The position numbers were made by a program, and so were the translations under genes. Under the pieces are notes generated by a model. That model did no database searches. It worked only from the letters and a program-made list of their open reading frames with translations, and had not been told where the DNA came from. A stretch of 64,000 bases of DNA, taken from the NCBI RefSeq assembly GCF_023159225.1, contig NC_063176.1, positions 10,800,963 through 10,864,962 of the forward strand, read 5' to 3'. This document shows, one piece after another, positions 1 through 11,302 of the stretch. The stretch's first letter is position 1. Each line of letters starts with the position of its first letter. This DNA is from Perognathus longimembris pacificus. Its lineage: Eukaryota; Chordata; Mammalia; Rodentia; Heteromyidae.

Positions 1-452
1 AGTATGTTTCATGTATAAAGTTCCCAATCAAGATGCATTTTTACTGCAAATGAAAGTGTTACTCTATCTTATTGTGTATTCATAGAAATATTCATTTCCA
101 TTTGTAAAAATAGAGCCTAACATTTTCCCAATTTACTGCATTTTCCAATATTTCCATAAAAATAAAGTGTTATTATTTTCTTCAAAATTTTGTAGAGTTA
201 CCATGAAAAAATTAAATTTTACCTCTCTTTTTTAATGAGTTATTTACAAGCTTTTAATTTAATGTTTAGTATATATTTTGGAAGAAACTAAAAGCTTGGC
301 CTTAAGATTTTGACACTCTTGAAAGTTTATTTTAAATAGCTTAATATCTCTCTGCTAATTTACAAAAGTGCATGTTTTCTTCCTTGTGTATTTATTACTT
401 AATTTTCAAAGAAAATAGAAACAAAATCCAAACTCAATGTATTTCTGCATTC
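1..452. other. Unique AT-rich sequence
   Basis: Nothing recognisable: no repeat family, exon-like frame or RNA gene was seen. It ends at the T-rich edge of the LINE-1 fragment that follows. Confidence 0.5.
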
Positions 453-1235
453 CTTTTTTCTTATTTACTATCCAAGTGATATACCCAGAGATTACAGTTT
501 TATAATTTAAGCATTGGATACATTTCTTGTACTGTTTGTTACTTCCTCCCTCATTCCCCCCTTCCCCTCCCTCAGTCCCTCTCCCCCCCATGAGTTGTTC
601 AGTTGGTTTACTACAAACAGTTTTGCAAGTATTGCTTTTGTAGTCGTTTGACTTTTTATCCCGTGTCTCTCGATTTTGGTATTCCCTTTCACTTTCCTAG
701 TTCTAATACCAGTATATACAGTTTCCAATGTACTCAGATCAGATACAGTGATAGTGCAGGTACAACCACAGGAAGGGGATACAAGAGGATCATCAACAAT
801 AGAAGCTACAGTTTCACATGGCATGTTGAAAGTAATTACAACAGTGATATAACAGTCGTTTCCATAACATCGAGTTCATTTCACTTAGCATCATCTTATG
901 TGTTCATAAGGGTATAGCTATTGGGCTCTTGGGGTCCTCTGCTGTGACTAGCCTAAACCTGTGCTAATTATTCTCTATGAAGGATACCATAGAGTCCATG
1001 TTTCTTTGGGTCTGGCTCACTTCACTTAGTATAGTTTTTCCAAGTCCTTCCATTTCCTTATGAATGAGGCAATGCCATTCTTTCTGATTGAGGCATAAAA
1101 TTCCATTGTGTATATGTACCACATTTTACTGATCCATTCGTCTACTGAGGGGCATCTGGGTTGGTTCCATATTTTAGCTATGACAAATTGTGCTGCGATG
1201 AACATTGTTGTTCTGGTGATCAGCATTCTTTTAAA
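453..1235 (-). mobile_element. LINE-1 3' end (ORF2 C-terminus plus 3' UTR)
   Basis: Read on the minus strand, positions 1226-1026 give the typical L1 ORF2 C-terminus (PRCPSVDEW, KMWYIYTMEFYASIRKN), followed by a 3' UTR that ends in the same G-rich purine tract (about 545-590) and terminal block as the other L1 copies in this window. The element is 5' truncated and keeps only the last tens of ORF2 codons. A similar GCATTC-T-rich string at both borders (about 447 and 1223) may be the target-site duplication. It is a dead copy; the family assignment is from pattern recognition. Confidence 0.85.
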
Positions 1236-1408
1236 AGTTCATTTTTAAAGAATGACTCATTGTCTTAGTGTGTATTATTTGTCTACAGCAGAATACCATA
1301 GTCTGTTTATTGTAATTCAATATAAAAATTTAATGTTTTTTTTTCGTTAGGAGCAGAGTCTTTATTTTTCTCTTCTTATGTATAATAATTAGTTTATTTT
1401 TTTCACAG

Positions 1409-1481
1409 CTCTGGAAAGAGGGAAGAAAGTTGAAGATGGAGTGGTACAGCCATCATGACAAAACGTAAAAGAAAGCAAATG
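1409..1481 (+). other. Exon-like segment with good splice borders (unproven)
   Basis: A 73-base segment is preceded by a pyrimidine-rich acceptor (TTTATTTTTTTCACAG) and followed by a donor (G/GTATGTGTG). One frame reads 15 codons and then TGA; another contains a short ATG frame. No family is recognised and nothing upstream supports a gene. It could be a lncRNA exon or a chance pair of splice-like motifs. Confidence 0.15.
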
Positions 1482-1589
1482 GTATGTGTGTGCTCCCAAC
1501 TCTTCTGCAACAAACAGTTAAGTTTCCAGCTCATGCATTTAAGAAGCTCAGAGACAGGATCTAGGCCCAGAGTTAAAACCCCATGATCA

Positions 1590-1590
<1 letters not shown>

Positions 1591-1634
<44 letters not shown>
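1591..1634. repeat. (AAT)n microsatellite
   Basis: About 14 uninterrupted trinucleotide units of AAT/ATA. The reverse strand reads as poly-tyrosine, which is a composition artefact and not a protein. Confidence 0.95.
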
Positions 1635-1636
<2 letters not shown>

Positions 1637-2154
1637 CAGCAGACACCAAAAATAAAAACTACAATAAGAAACCTTACAAACCAAACCAAAGCAGCTAACC
1701 TTTGGGAATGGAGTTATTAGTGAAATGTTAGATGACTGTAATTATAATGTTGAGATTAAATTTTGGGGAAACTGCAAAGTGATTTTTTTTCCTTCTTGCA
1801 ACTGCTGAATTGCCATTTTTACAATAATCATAGTTTTGTGGATGATTTTCAAGGTTATTGTTGATTTCCAAGATTGATTTATAGGTTTCTAGCTCTGAAG
1901 AGTGAGACAGAGGCAAAGAGATTAAGGGCAATAAAATGTCACAAAACTTTTTCGTGTCTTCAATTACTTTACTTTTAGGAAAAAAATATGGCAATATTGC
2001 AACATTGTTTTAAGCCATTAATTATTTACAAATTCTTGCAAATGGTTGATGATAGAAATTTACTTACTGTTGTCAATTTGAAAATTCTTACTTTAGCCAG
2101 AATTTAATCAGGAACCTCAGACCTCTGGAAAATTTCCCTGCATCTAGCATCTAG
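1635..2154. other. Unique sequence between two L1 3' ends
   Basis: AT-rich, no recognised repeat or coding frame. It separates two L1 3' ends lying in opposite orientation. Confidence 0.5.
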
Positions 2155-2735
2155 TTGTTAAGTGAAGTGAGCCAGACCCAAAGAAACATGGACTCTATGG
2201 TCTCCCTCATAGGGAATAATTAGCACAGGTTTATGCTAGTCAGAGCAGAGGATCACAAGAGCCCAATAGCTATACCCTTATGAACACATAAGATAATGCT
2301 AAGAGAAATGAACTCGATGTTATGGAAACAACTGTTATATCACTGTTGTAACTACTTTCAATGTGCTATGTGTAACCGTTGCTTCTATTATTGATGATAC
2401 TCTTGTATCCCCTTCCTGTGGTTGTACCGCACTATCTCTGTATCTTATCTGAGTACATTGGAAACCGTGTATACTGGTATTAGAACTAGGAAACTGAAAG
2501 GGAATACCAAAATTAATAGACACAGGGTAAAAAATGACAAACGACTACAAAAGCAATACTTGCAAAACTGGTTGGTGTAAATGAACTGAACAACTCATGG
2601 GGGGGAGTGAAAGGGAGACGGGGAGGGGGAAATGAGGGAGGAGGTAACAAACAGTACAAGAAATGTATCCATTGCCTAACTTATGAAACTGTAACCTCTC
2701 TGTACATCAGTTTGGCAATAAATTTTTTTTAAAAG
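2155..2735 (+). mobile_element. LINE-1 3' end
   Basis: Starts within the last ORF2 codons (AAGTGAAGTGAGCCAGACCC), continues through the 3' UTR with its G-rich purine tract (about 2598-2645) and ends at a GGCAATAAATTTTTTTT terminus that holds the poly(A) signal. The same 3' UTR appears inverted at about 460-1010, so the two copies form long inverted arms around about 1.1 kb. Confidence 0.85.
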
Positions 2736-3810
2736 TCCAAAATGGTAGAAAATGATTTGTTGGAAAGAAAAATGAAGTGAATGATGTCATAAACTAACAA
2801 ATCTCTTTATGAATAATATAGATAGAAATAAATAGAAACAAAATAAATACATATAAATATAGCTGCATAAAATATAGAAAGCAATTTTAAACTTCTAATT
2901 CGATTAACTTGTGCAGGCTTGTTCTCAAGCCTTTCTGATAACAAGCTAGGATGGTAGAGGATGGTTAGATTATAAAACAGGTTAAAGCATACAAAGAAAT
3001 CTTCATTTTACCCAATTATATCGATTCCTTTTTATATGGGGTAAAAATCACCTAGAAGTTCATTTTAAAATACTGCACCTTTCAAGACTAGGACCCCATG
3101 TTTATGTTTCGAAATGATCAAGAAGGGACCTGAGAGAGATTCTCTAGGGCACAGATGCTAGCTTACTGCATAATATATATATATCTATTTGGTTGTGTTG
3201 ATTTTTTCTGGAAATATATTCCTTCCAATTTATGATATCATAGAAGATTTAGTTGATACTTGAAACATTTTTACCTTGAGCACTGATAAAATGTTTTTGC
3301 TGAAGGGATGGCTACAATTTGATATAATTTGTTAATGTTTAAATAACTGCATGGTTAATGATGTAAAAAATGCAGAATTTCAGGCAGATTTGAAAACTTA
3401 AAACCATAAGACTGATATCATAGACTTATTTAATAGAATTCATGTTAATTTTCTGTTCTGGGTAACAAATTACCAGAGGCATAGTAAATTAAAATAAAAG
3501 TAGATTCTTCGCAGCTTCCATGGGTTATGCTTCTAGCATATTTGAACTAACTCTTCCCTTAGGATCTCTCTCTAGTAATTATTTCAAAATTATCTGAGTA
3601 ATATTATGTTTCCCAATGTTTCATGCATTTAAATATAATATTAAGTCAAGTAACATTGTATCTTGATATGAAAAAAATCCAAATCCATTCCTTCTCATGT
3701 GTTGCATGCCATATAGGACAGAATATTTCTCTGCTAGAATCACCCCAGGGCTGAAAACAGACAGATGAAGATCATTATTACTGAGCAAAAACCTGCACAA
3801 GTTATTCAAA
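2736..3810. other. Unique AT-rich sequence
   Basis: No gene or clear repeat. Positions 3440-3545 (GGTAACAAATTACCAGAGGC and following) faintly resemble a common old mammalian interspersed repeat, but too weakly to name. Confidence 0.4.
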
Positions 3811-3818
3811 TTACAAGT

Positions 3819-4342
3819 CTAAAATTGCTTCCCTTGTTGTACCTTTTGGTTTTTCTCTTCAGATATGTCATAAGGCACTGGTTTCAATATTTCCCCTCCT
3901 CTTGTATTCAGCATCCCTTCAGAGCGGACACTTTCACATAGACCTGCTTGACCGACTCCAGGTTCTATGAAGGGAGCACGTATATTTTGAACCCCTTCTA
4001 TCTTTGTTTTCTGTCTCAACATCTTCTGATCATATCATAAAGAATAACAGAAGAGTTTCATGGGCTAAAGTCGAGGTATCACAAGCCCTGGAGGCTCAGG
4101 TAGGGAATGAGCTATTCTTTGCTCCTAGTGCTGTTAGCATCATTTGTGTCCTTGGGGCTGTCGAGTTGACGTAGCATTTGTCTTCTTAACTCATGTAAGT
4201 GCTCTTCTGTTCCCCTTGAGACCATTCTCAAGCTTTCAATATGTGATGCCACAAAAGTCTCTCTCACATGATGGTTCATTTTCTTTTCAATGCTAGGAGC
4301 AGAATTAATTGTATGTGTCAAATCTTCCTTCAGGACACACAT
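3819..4342 (-). pseudogene. Decayed coding-like segment, parent unknown
   Basis: Two open stretches on the minus strand look protein-like. The first (4342-4112, 76 codons) is rich in charged helical residues (VRETFVASHIESLRMVSRG, EEHLHELRRQMLRQLD). The second (4022-3819, 67 codons), in another frame, is hydrophilic (GGEILKPVPYDISEEKNQK). Both are more amino-acid-balanced and GC-rich than the flanks. Two frames separated by stops fit a frameshifted pseudogene or retrocopy, but no poly(A) tail is visible at the left end. I do not recognise the parent. An unlisted old repeat is the main alternative. Confidence 0.35.
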
Positions 4343-4345
4343 TCT

Positions 4346-5949
4346 CTTTAAGGATTTATTTGATTAGCTGAGGATAACCAATTATATTAGTTCTTATCCA
4401 CTTGATCTGAGAACAAATTCTGCCACTGTCACAAGAAGGACATTAGATAGAGTACTTGCTATGACAACCAGGACCTTGAGGAAAACCTTAGAAATTTGAC
4501 ACCCTAGTCCTACATATATCTATGAATATTACTACCACCCTCTCTCTTTACCCTCGAGTTTTTTTTAAAATAAATCTGTTCTGACAAAAAGGGAGTAAGG
4601 TGGGGAAGCAAAACTGAGTAGTAAATGTTGAGATTATGAAAGCCAAATTTTACAAAACTTAAATCTTGGCAATGGGTAATTGTGAAGCAGAAATGACTGG
4701 AAAGGCCTTGACTTTTTTCCCTTTAAAACATTGGCATTTAAATATGCATCGTTAGTTATTGTGTTTCCTCCTGGAAACATTAGTTTTTTAAGAGCTTGAT
4801 ATGTAAACAGCATTTGATATCAACATACAAATATAAACAAAAGTGTTTAATGAGTATGACTATTACTGGCAATGGGCCTTATGTGACTGGTCCCTTTGCT
4901 GACAAATGTTTAGCTATTCTGGTGCAACTAAATAATTCCAATAATTCTCTTAACAGTAGGTATCCAGAAACATATTTGGGAAACAAAGTAAATAATAATG
5001 TTATAAAATTGACTATTTGTTTATTCAGTGCACCAAAGAAAATATGTATTTGCTCTGTATTGATTCAGAAATATTGAATATTCACAAAAATAAATTGTAA
5101 AACTGAACAGTCACATATTCTGAAGTTACAGGTTATACATCAGCTGCCACATCACATAATTCCAACTTGTATATAGAAAAGGTAATGTGCCTTAAATAGG
5201 AGTATGTTTAAATAAATAGCATCATGTTTAAAAGAATAATTACTATGTTAATTTGTCATAAGGCTGAGCTTTTATATCTATTGAACTCTGACTTATGAAA
5301 AAGAAAGTGCTCCAAAATTTACTTCTGGAAAGTATGTGAATACCAGTGGGGGCTTCCCAAATCTTTTCTGGAGAAATGGTACATTCATTCATTCAGAATT
5401 GTTTGCTAGGGACAAAAAGCTACTTCTTACTGTGGAAATTTCCCTTTAGTTAAGAATGAGGCCTCAGTCAAGTATGTCACTTGAGGCAAACCATTTCACT
5501 AACTGGGTAGTGGTACACTACAATGGCATGTTTACCAGGGTCAAATTTAGACCATTCTGGAAAGCATTCTAGCTGCAGAGTAATTGGATGACATATGTAG
5601 ATACCACAGAGTTCCACTGATCCTCTAGCATACCCTATTTCCTTTACACATATGGCCCACTGATAAAGTTTCCAGCACACAAAATCCCTTCTATGCATCT
5701 TTATCAGGGACTTTAGGCTTAGAGTCATATAAGAGACACTTGGCTTGCCCAAATAAAAGCTAGGAAATCTGACCTTAATAAGTTGTACCAAATAAAAGTT
5801 GAAAATAAATTAGACAAAAGGTAAACTCTACAAATCTCACTCTTCCAAATTCTGTTTTTTTTTTTAAGTTTTCTTTATATAGACTACAGCATGAAATTGG
5901 TTGAAATGGTGCTAGTGAAAATATGCAAAAATAACAAAATCAATTTTTA
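4346..5949. other. Unique sequence
   Basis: No recognised repeat. On the minus strand 5791-5477 is open for 104 codons (contains RDFVCWKLYQWAICVKEIGY) and is less AT-biased than its surroundings. It could be a remnant of an unrecognised retroelement or pseudogene, or chance. Confidence 0.4.
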
Positions 5950-6230
5950 TTTGTGTTTCTATGTTATTAGCATTGTATAGAATCACGGATTCCATTGTGA
6001 CATTTTCATGCATGCCTTTAAATAATGTACTTTGACCATATTCATCCCATTATACTCTCTTGTTTCCGTGTTTCCCTCCTTTTGGTCCCTCTTCTCAAAT
6101 AATCATTCTCCTACTTTTGTGTCTTTTGGTTTTCCTGAATCAATTTTCATATACTTTTTCACTATAAGGTTTTTATTTCAGGTATAACAGTCATTAATAT
6201 CATTAGGCCCTTAATATTTTTATTATAGCC
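5950..6230 (-). mobile_element. Old LINE-1 3' UTR fragment
   Basis: The plus strand contains the TGTACTTTGACCATATTCAT..CCC block followed by CT-rich sequence, characteristic of inverted 3' UTRs of older mammalian L1s. Degenerate, no ORF2 left. Confidence 0.6.
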
Positions 6231-6739
6231 CAACCAGTTGTCCTTTGGGGCTGCTTAAAATTCACCTAACTTTAAGCTAATGGCAAAAAAAGAAAAGTAT
6301 ACATTAGAAGAGCAGCTATCTCTGTGCTGTATCCAGAATGACAGCGTTCCTATAATTCAATATTTGAAGACTGACAATTCTGAGTCTGGTGTTGGAAGCT
6401 TTCCTTTTACCACTTACCTTTCCATTTTGATTCAACCAATCTAGAATAAGAATACTTATGGTAAATTCTTCAGACTACCTAAACTATAAGCACTGACTTT
6501 GACTGCTAAGATAGGGGAAAATGTGAAGTACTGGTATAAAGTCATTCTCCTTTCCTCTGAAGTATCCTTGGGTTTTATTTAAATTGAAGTCTGTTTTTGT
6601 GGATGAGAAAAGATATAAGTACACACACATTTTTTACTATATGGTACTTGCAGTTTCATTATTTCTAGATATTCCTATTTCACTCTGTTTACCTAGGAAA
6701 TAACTCTGTGCAAAAGCTGGACTCCACAATTCTGAGTCT

Positions 6740-7170
6740 TACTTATCATCTTGTATTTATTTTGTACTTTTACTACAGTTGGCAATTACAACTTTGCTGG
6801 AAGATCATAAAAGAAATGACTCAGCTAGTTTTGTGATGTTGGTAGGAACTGAAAGCTCCTAGGTGGCTTATAGTTGCTTTGTATTTAGCTTCTTTATGCA
6901 TGACATTATTGCTCATTGATTTGCTTCAAAGAAGGGTTTATTATTCAGGAATGTGGTTTATTACATTGCTGATGCATCATATTTAAACAGCTATGAAAAT
7001 TAACGGCAGTGCATGCTCAGCAGCTAATTTTCATACTCAGAGCTTTTGGGGATAGGCTGGTCACCCATATATTTCAAAGGCAACACGATTTAGCCAGTTT
7101 ATTGCTGACCTTTAATGCTATTTTGTGAATGTTTTTATGATGCCAGTAAACTAGTTTGTAAATACTGCTT
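6740..7170. promoter_or_regulatory. Possible conserved regulatory block
   Basis: Non-repetitive block dense in developmental-factor-like words: ATGACTCAG (AP-1-like, about 6817), several TAAT cores, TTTGCATGC-like words, and an 11-bp inverted pair TATGAAAATTA / TAATTTTCATA at 6992-7002 and 7025-7035 around a 22-base spacer (GCAGTGCATGCTCAGCAGC). It lacks the decay of surrounding repeats. The regulatory idea is inference; conservation cannot be tested here. Confidence 0.25.
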
Positions 7171-7267
7171 TTAATATTGAAGTTCTATAGGCTATACCTG
7201 TAGGATAGAGAAAAATGCCTTCTAGAGTGGGGGGTTGAAAGTGACAAAATATTTCATCTTTTTTTCC

Positions 7268-7518
7268 CCTCACTTCATATTATTTATTTATTTTGGTAAA
7301 CTGTGGGGCTTGAACTTAGGGCCTGGGATTGAGCACCGTCCTTGAACTTTTTCTGTTCAAAGCTAGTGTTCTACTATTTTGAGACACAGATCCAAATCAG
7401 GTTAATTAGAGGTAAAAGTCCCTGGGACTTTCCTTCCCCACTGGCTTTGAACAGTGACCCTCAGATCTCAGCCAGGTGCAGCTAGGGTTATAGGCATAAG
7501 CCACCAGTGCCCAGTAAC
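7268..7518 (-). mobile_element. 7SL-Geo dimeric SINE
   Basis: On the minus strand the left half is 7SL/B1-like (CACTGGTGGCTTATGCC, GCTGAGATCTGAGGGTCAC), and the right half is Geo-like (GTGTCTCAAAATAGTAGAAC, then CCCTAAGTTCAAGCCCC), ending in an AAATAAATAAAT tail. The right monomer is the one also found in the IDL-Geo SINEs here. Confidence 0.75.
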
Positions 7519-8280
7519 CTTGATCACTTTTTAATATCATAAATCAAGAGAAGGGCATAGGTAACAGGAAAAATGTTTGAGAGTATAAGGATTCATGCAC
7601 TCTTCATTGAGAATACTTATCTTTGAAATTTAGGTATGTGGGCTTCATCAGGAAAAATATGTAATATTTCCTGTGCTTGTACCCCTGCTGAGGTTCTTTT
7701 GGATGTAATTACCCAAACGTGTAAGCACGAACTTCCCTAACATAGAGAACAACTGTGCTTACACACTTGCTGACTATGACACTCAGATCAAGTGAACTAG
7801 AATAATGAATCCCAAGCTAAAGATTGTTATTCCTTCTTTTCATCTTAAACATTGGTAAATGGCAATCATGTGTTCAAAATTTGAACATCTTCCTTCTTCC
7901 TATAGTTCCTGATCTTACCAATGATAAAATGATGTTATAAAACCAGACAGAAAATAAATTAACCATAGAGAAAGAAAGTTTTCTAGGTGCAGCTGCTTGC
8001 ATTTTAACATTGTCTCCTTGTTTTCTGCAGGCTCAAGGACTTTCATCAAATAGAAGTTTAAAAGAGGCCTTATGGAGCTAATCAAATGGTTTATTTTATT
8101 GTGTCTTTTACAGGACTCTTTAGATTGTAAATCTAGCCATCAGTCATTCTGTATTTCAGAGGAAATTAAATCACCAGCTGATAAATACATCTGCAATCCT
8201 AAATGTATCCCAGCAATATTCACTATCGAGAAGATATGGAAAGTCATTGTCTGACAACAAATGAATACAGAAAGAAATCA
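7519..8280. other. Unique sequence
   Basis: No repeat, exon-like frame or RNA gene recognised. Confidence 0.45.
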
Positions 8281-8862
8281 TGAGTGGTTTTGTCTAGTTT
8301 TGTCTCTCTTGTAGTCTCTTCCTGTCGCTGTACCCTCGCTACCACCTTATTATATCCGAGTACTCTGGATGTTGCCTATACGGGTAATAGAACTGGGGAA
8401 GGGAGAGGGAATACCAAAATTGAGAGACAAAGAACAAAAAGACAGGGCTGGGGATATAGCCTAGTGGCAAGAGTGCCTGCCTCGGATACACGAGGCCCTA
8501 GGTTCGATTCCCCAGCACCACATATACAGAAAACGGCCAGAAGCGGCGCTGTGGCTCAAGTGGCAGAGTGCTAGCCTTGAGCGAGAAGAAGCCAGGGACA
8601 GTGCTCAGGCCCTGAGTCCAAGGCCCAGGACTGGCCAAAAAAAAAAAAAAAAAAAAAAAAGAACAAAAAGACAAACCATTCAAAAACAACACTTAGAAAC
8701 CATTTGATATAAACCAACTGCATAACTTTTAGGAGAAGAAGGGAAGGTGGAGGATGAGGGGGGTGATGAGGGAGAAGGTAACAAGTAGAACAAGAAATTT
8801 ACTCACTGCCTTATATGAATCTGTAACCCCTCTGTATCACACTTTGAAAACAAAGGGGGAAA
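8281..8862 (+). mobile_element. LINE-1 3' UTR, split by a SINE
   Basis: Same 3' UTR as at 2390-2735 (GAATACCAAAATTGAGAGAC, then GTAACAAGTAGAACAAG and the CCCCTCTGTA end). It is 5' truncated and interrupted at 8445-8659 by an IDL-Geo SINE, so the L1 is the older insertion. Confidence 0.85.
8445..8659 (+). mobile_element. IDL-Geo SINE with target-site duplication
   Basis: The left monomer is ID/tRNA-Ala-like with A box (TAGCCTAGTGG) and B box (GGTTCGATTCC). The right monomer starts GGCCAGAAGCGGCGCTGTGG and ends GGACTGGCC before an A tail of about 22. The 14-base duplication AGAACAAAAAGACA lies at 8431-8444 and 8660-8673 and is perfect, showing a recent insertion into the L1. The insertion site has the A-rich character expected of L1 endonuclease targets. 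Non-autonomous, Pol III type; no protein. Confidence 0.95.
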
Positions 8863-8931
8863 AAACAGAGAAAAATCATGAGATACACACAAAGCTACTA
8901 GATTAATAATCACCCTAATAAAAGAGAATGT

Positions 8932-9262
8932 AGACAGGCTTGGGGCTTATAGCTGTAATCACAGCTACTGTAGATTTTGCCATGAGGGACTTTCAACATC
9001 CAATATCAGGCAAAAGATTTTTCAGATTCCATTTCATCCAACAGTGCTATATGGTGGAATATGCCTGCCATCCAAGCGAAGGAACCAAGCATAAAACTGT
9101 AGTACAGTGGTTCAGGCAAGTTGAGAGAGAACGTACCACTCTATCTCAAAAATAATCAGAACAAAAAAGAGAATGGTATGTGGCTGAAGTGGTAGAGAAA
9201 CAGTCTGCCAAACATAAAGTGCTGACCTGAGTTTAGACCTTAGCACTGCCAAAAAAATAGAT
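8932..9262 (+). mobile_element. Old B1-ID type dimeric SINE
   Basis: A diverged 7SL/B1-like left part (GGCTTATAGCTGTAATCACAG; TCAGGCAAGTTGAGAG; CTATCTCAAAAATAA) is followed by a tRNA/ID-like right part (GTGGCTGAAGTGGTAGAGAA, GAGTTTAGACCTTAGCACTG). The arrangement resembles the B1-dID class; the family name is tentative. Confidence 0.6.
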
Positions 9263-9322
9263 AAAGAGACAGAAACAGAGGTGCTGAGCACACCCATGTG
9301 CTTGTGCATGTGCAAACATGTG

Positions 9323-9346
9323 TACACACACACACACACACACACA
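9323..9346. repeat. (CA)n microsatellite
   Basis: Uninterrupted CA dinucleotides next to a decayed SINE tail. Confidence 0.95.
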
Positions 9347-9404
9347 GAATAAAAGAGGGACCAAGAAAGAGACAAAGAGTGAGAGCCTCTGCTATCTACT
9401 TGGG

Positions 9405-9482
9405 GCAACATGAAAAGATATTGAAGACATTATGCTAAGTGAAATAGTTAAATCAAGTATGGGAACAAAATAAGTATAACCT
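9405..9482 (+). mobile_element. LINE-1 ORF2 end fragment
   Basis: Contains GACATTATGCTAAGTGAAAT and the sequence after it, which matches the codons at the very end of L1 ORF2. Short and degenerate. Confidence 0.5.
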
Positions 9483-9499
9483 CATTGATAAGCTGATCT

Positions 9500-9785
9500 T
9501 TTTATACTCATGAGAATTGAATTCAGGATCTCAGATTTGCTAAGCACGTATTTTACTACATCTACTGCCACTTTGCTTTCATTTGTTCTTGTTGTTGTTG
9601 TTTTTAGAGAAGGCCTAATGTTTTTACTCATGCCGGATTTAGCTCATAATCAATCTAGTGGGGAGATACCACCACACTTAATCTGTTGTTGAGATGGTGT
9701 CTCAGTGAGTATTAAAAATGATCTGGGCTCAAATCTCTTTCTATGTGTGCCTTTAAAGTGATTGCAGGCATATGCTCCAAACACA
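9500..9785 (-). mobile_element. Old B1-ID type dimeric SINE
   Basis: Plus-strand order is ID-like complement first (GAGAATTGAATTCAGGATC, GCTAAGCACGTATTTTAC), then a (TTG)n-like A-rich linker complement, then B1 complement (GAGATGGTGTCTCAGTGAG, GGGCTCAAATCTCTTTC), so the element lies on the minus strand. Diverged. Confidence 0.6.
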
Positions 9786-10984
9786 ACCTATTGGGGTTAA
9801 AAATAATAATAAATACTCACAAACAGACCATAGAATAGGGTGATGGTGGGGAAGGAGATAGTCGGTAACTACATGCCCAACAGAATTTGGGTTGAAATGC
9901 ATGTATTATTTAATTTCTTCATCTATATTTTAATGTCAATGCATTAATGGTATCCTGAAAGTGTCTTTAAGTGAAATTCTGATTGTACTGTAAATTTAGC
10001 AGTTTTCATTTGTATAGGATATTCTATCAATATTGTACATTCTTAAAATGTCCATTTGAATCATGACAATTAACAGAAAAATAATGTGTTTATTGGACTC
10101 AGTTAAACTGTTCCTGACCATGGTATAATATAGAATGTACTGGAAACTGCTTGTTAGTTGATAGCTGTTTTATTAACTAATAAGCTTACTTCCGTGTGAT
10201 TTTATCATAATTGTATCTAAGAAGAATAGAATGTTTGTTGCTTTGTTGTTCTTTTGTTTTTATAAGCAAATTTATAGGTCTATCAGATGCTAAATCTGTA
10301 AAAAAAAATTGTATTTTAAAGCCCCAAGTATATCTTATCTATTAATGAGATGAAAATCTATCCTTAAAGATATCTGTTTACTCCAAGGATTAAAAATAAT
10401 TTGAGAAAACCTGATATTTAACCAGAATTTTCTGCAAAGATATTATGGAACATTTAAAACAATATACAATAGTTTCTAAATATTCATGACTTGAACTGGG
10501 AAGATAAATAACACCAAAGCAGAAAAATACCATCTCAGGTAGCATGTTACCTCCACACAGATCTAATCTCCTTTAAAATATTAAATAGAATGTGTCTGCT
10601 CTTTGAGGTAGTGATGCTGTCCTTTCCTCTGGCAAACAACTCACAACCTCAGTCCCTTTTAGTAGGAGATGCTGATAATTGGCATACTCGGATCATGAGA
10701 AACCAAGTTGATTTTTAAAATTATAAAAGTGAAAATGAAGCAGCAATTCATAAAATCTGTTAATTTAGCTATTGAATTTATCTATTAAAAAGAATATTTA
10801 AAGGTATGTTTATAACTATACTTGGATGTCGCATAGTTAAAACTAAAATTAAAGAGACCAGAAGGACACTTAACATGCCCTGAAAACAAAGACAAAAAGG
10901 TAGGAAAAAGTAAATACACTATTTCAGTCTGCAATATTGTTCATTTCAGTATACATAACTGATTTTAAGAAATACTTTGTTATC
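9786..10984. other. Unique AT-rich sequence
   Basis: No gene, repeat family or RNA gene recognised. Confidence 0.5.
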
Positions 10985-11250
10985 TTTAAGTAGCTATACA
11001 ATGGAGTTGACTTTCCATAAAGCAGTTTGTGGGTTCAATGCACCTTGATCTGTGTCTCCACTGTCTCCACATTCACCCCCTCATCCTCCCACTTAACCCG
11101 CTCCTTCCCTTACTTTTCTTAATTCTGTGGTATACACAATAAATTCTCGAGTATGTTCTCCTTCCTTCCCCACTTCATTTGTCTCTTATCCCTTTACCCC
11201 ACTTACATTGCAGAGTACCTATATCCTGGTGAATATTGCATTAGGCATTG
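10985..11250 (-). mobile_element. Old LINE-1 3' UTR fragment
   Basis: The AAGCAGTTTGTGGGTTCAAT..GCACCTTGATC block and CT-rich stretch recur at 21670-21830 in an L1 that still has ORF2 attached, so this is the same L1 subfamily's 3' UTR in minus orientation. Confidence 0.6.
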
Positions 11251-11302
11251 GCTTGTTCAGCCACTCAGGAAAGAATTGTGGAGGTTCCATAAAAAACTAA
11301 AC

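Noticed and set aside
1591..1634. Direct-repeat array as a possible CRISPR
   Set aside because: A simple AAT trinucleotide repeat without spacers, in a mammalian genome.
8445..8520. tRNA-Ala-like sequence with A and B boxes
   Set aside because: It is the left monomer of a dimeric SINE repeated seven times, followed by the Geo monomer, A tail and target-site duplication; not a tRNA gene.
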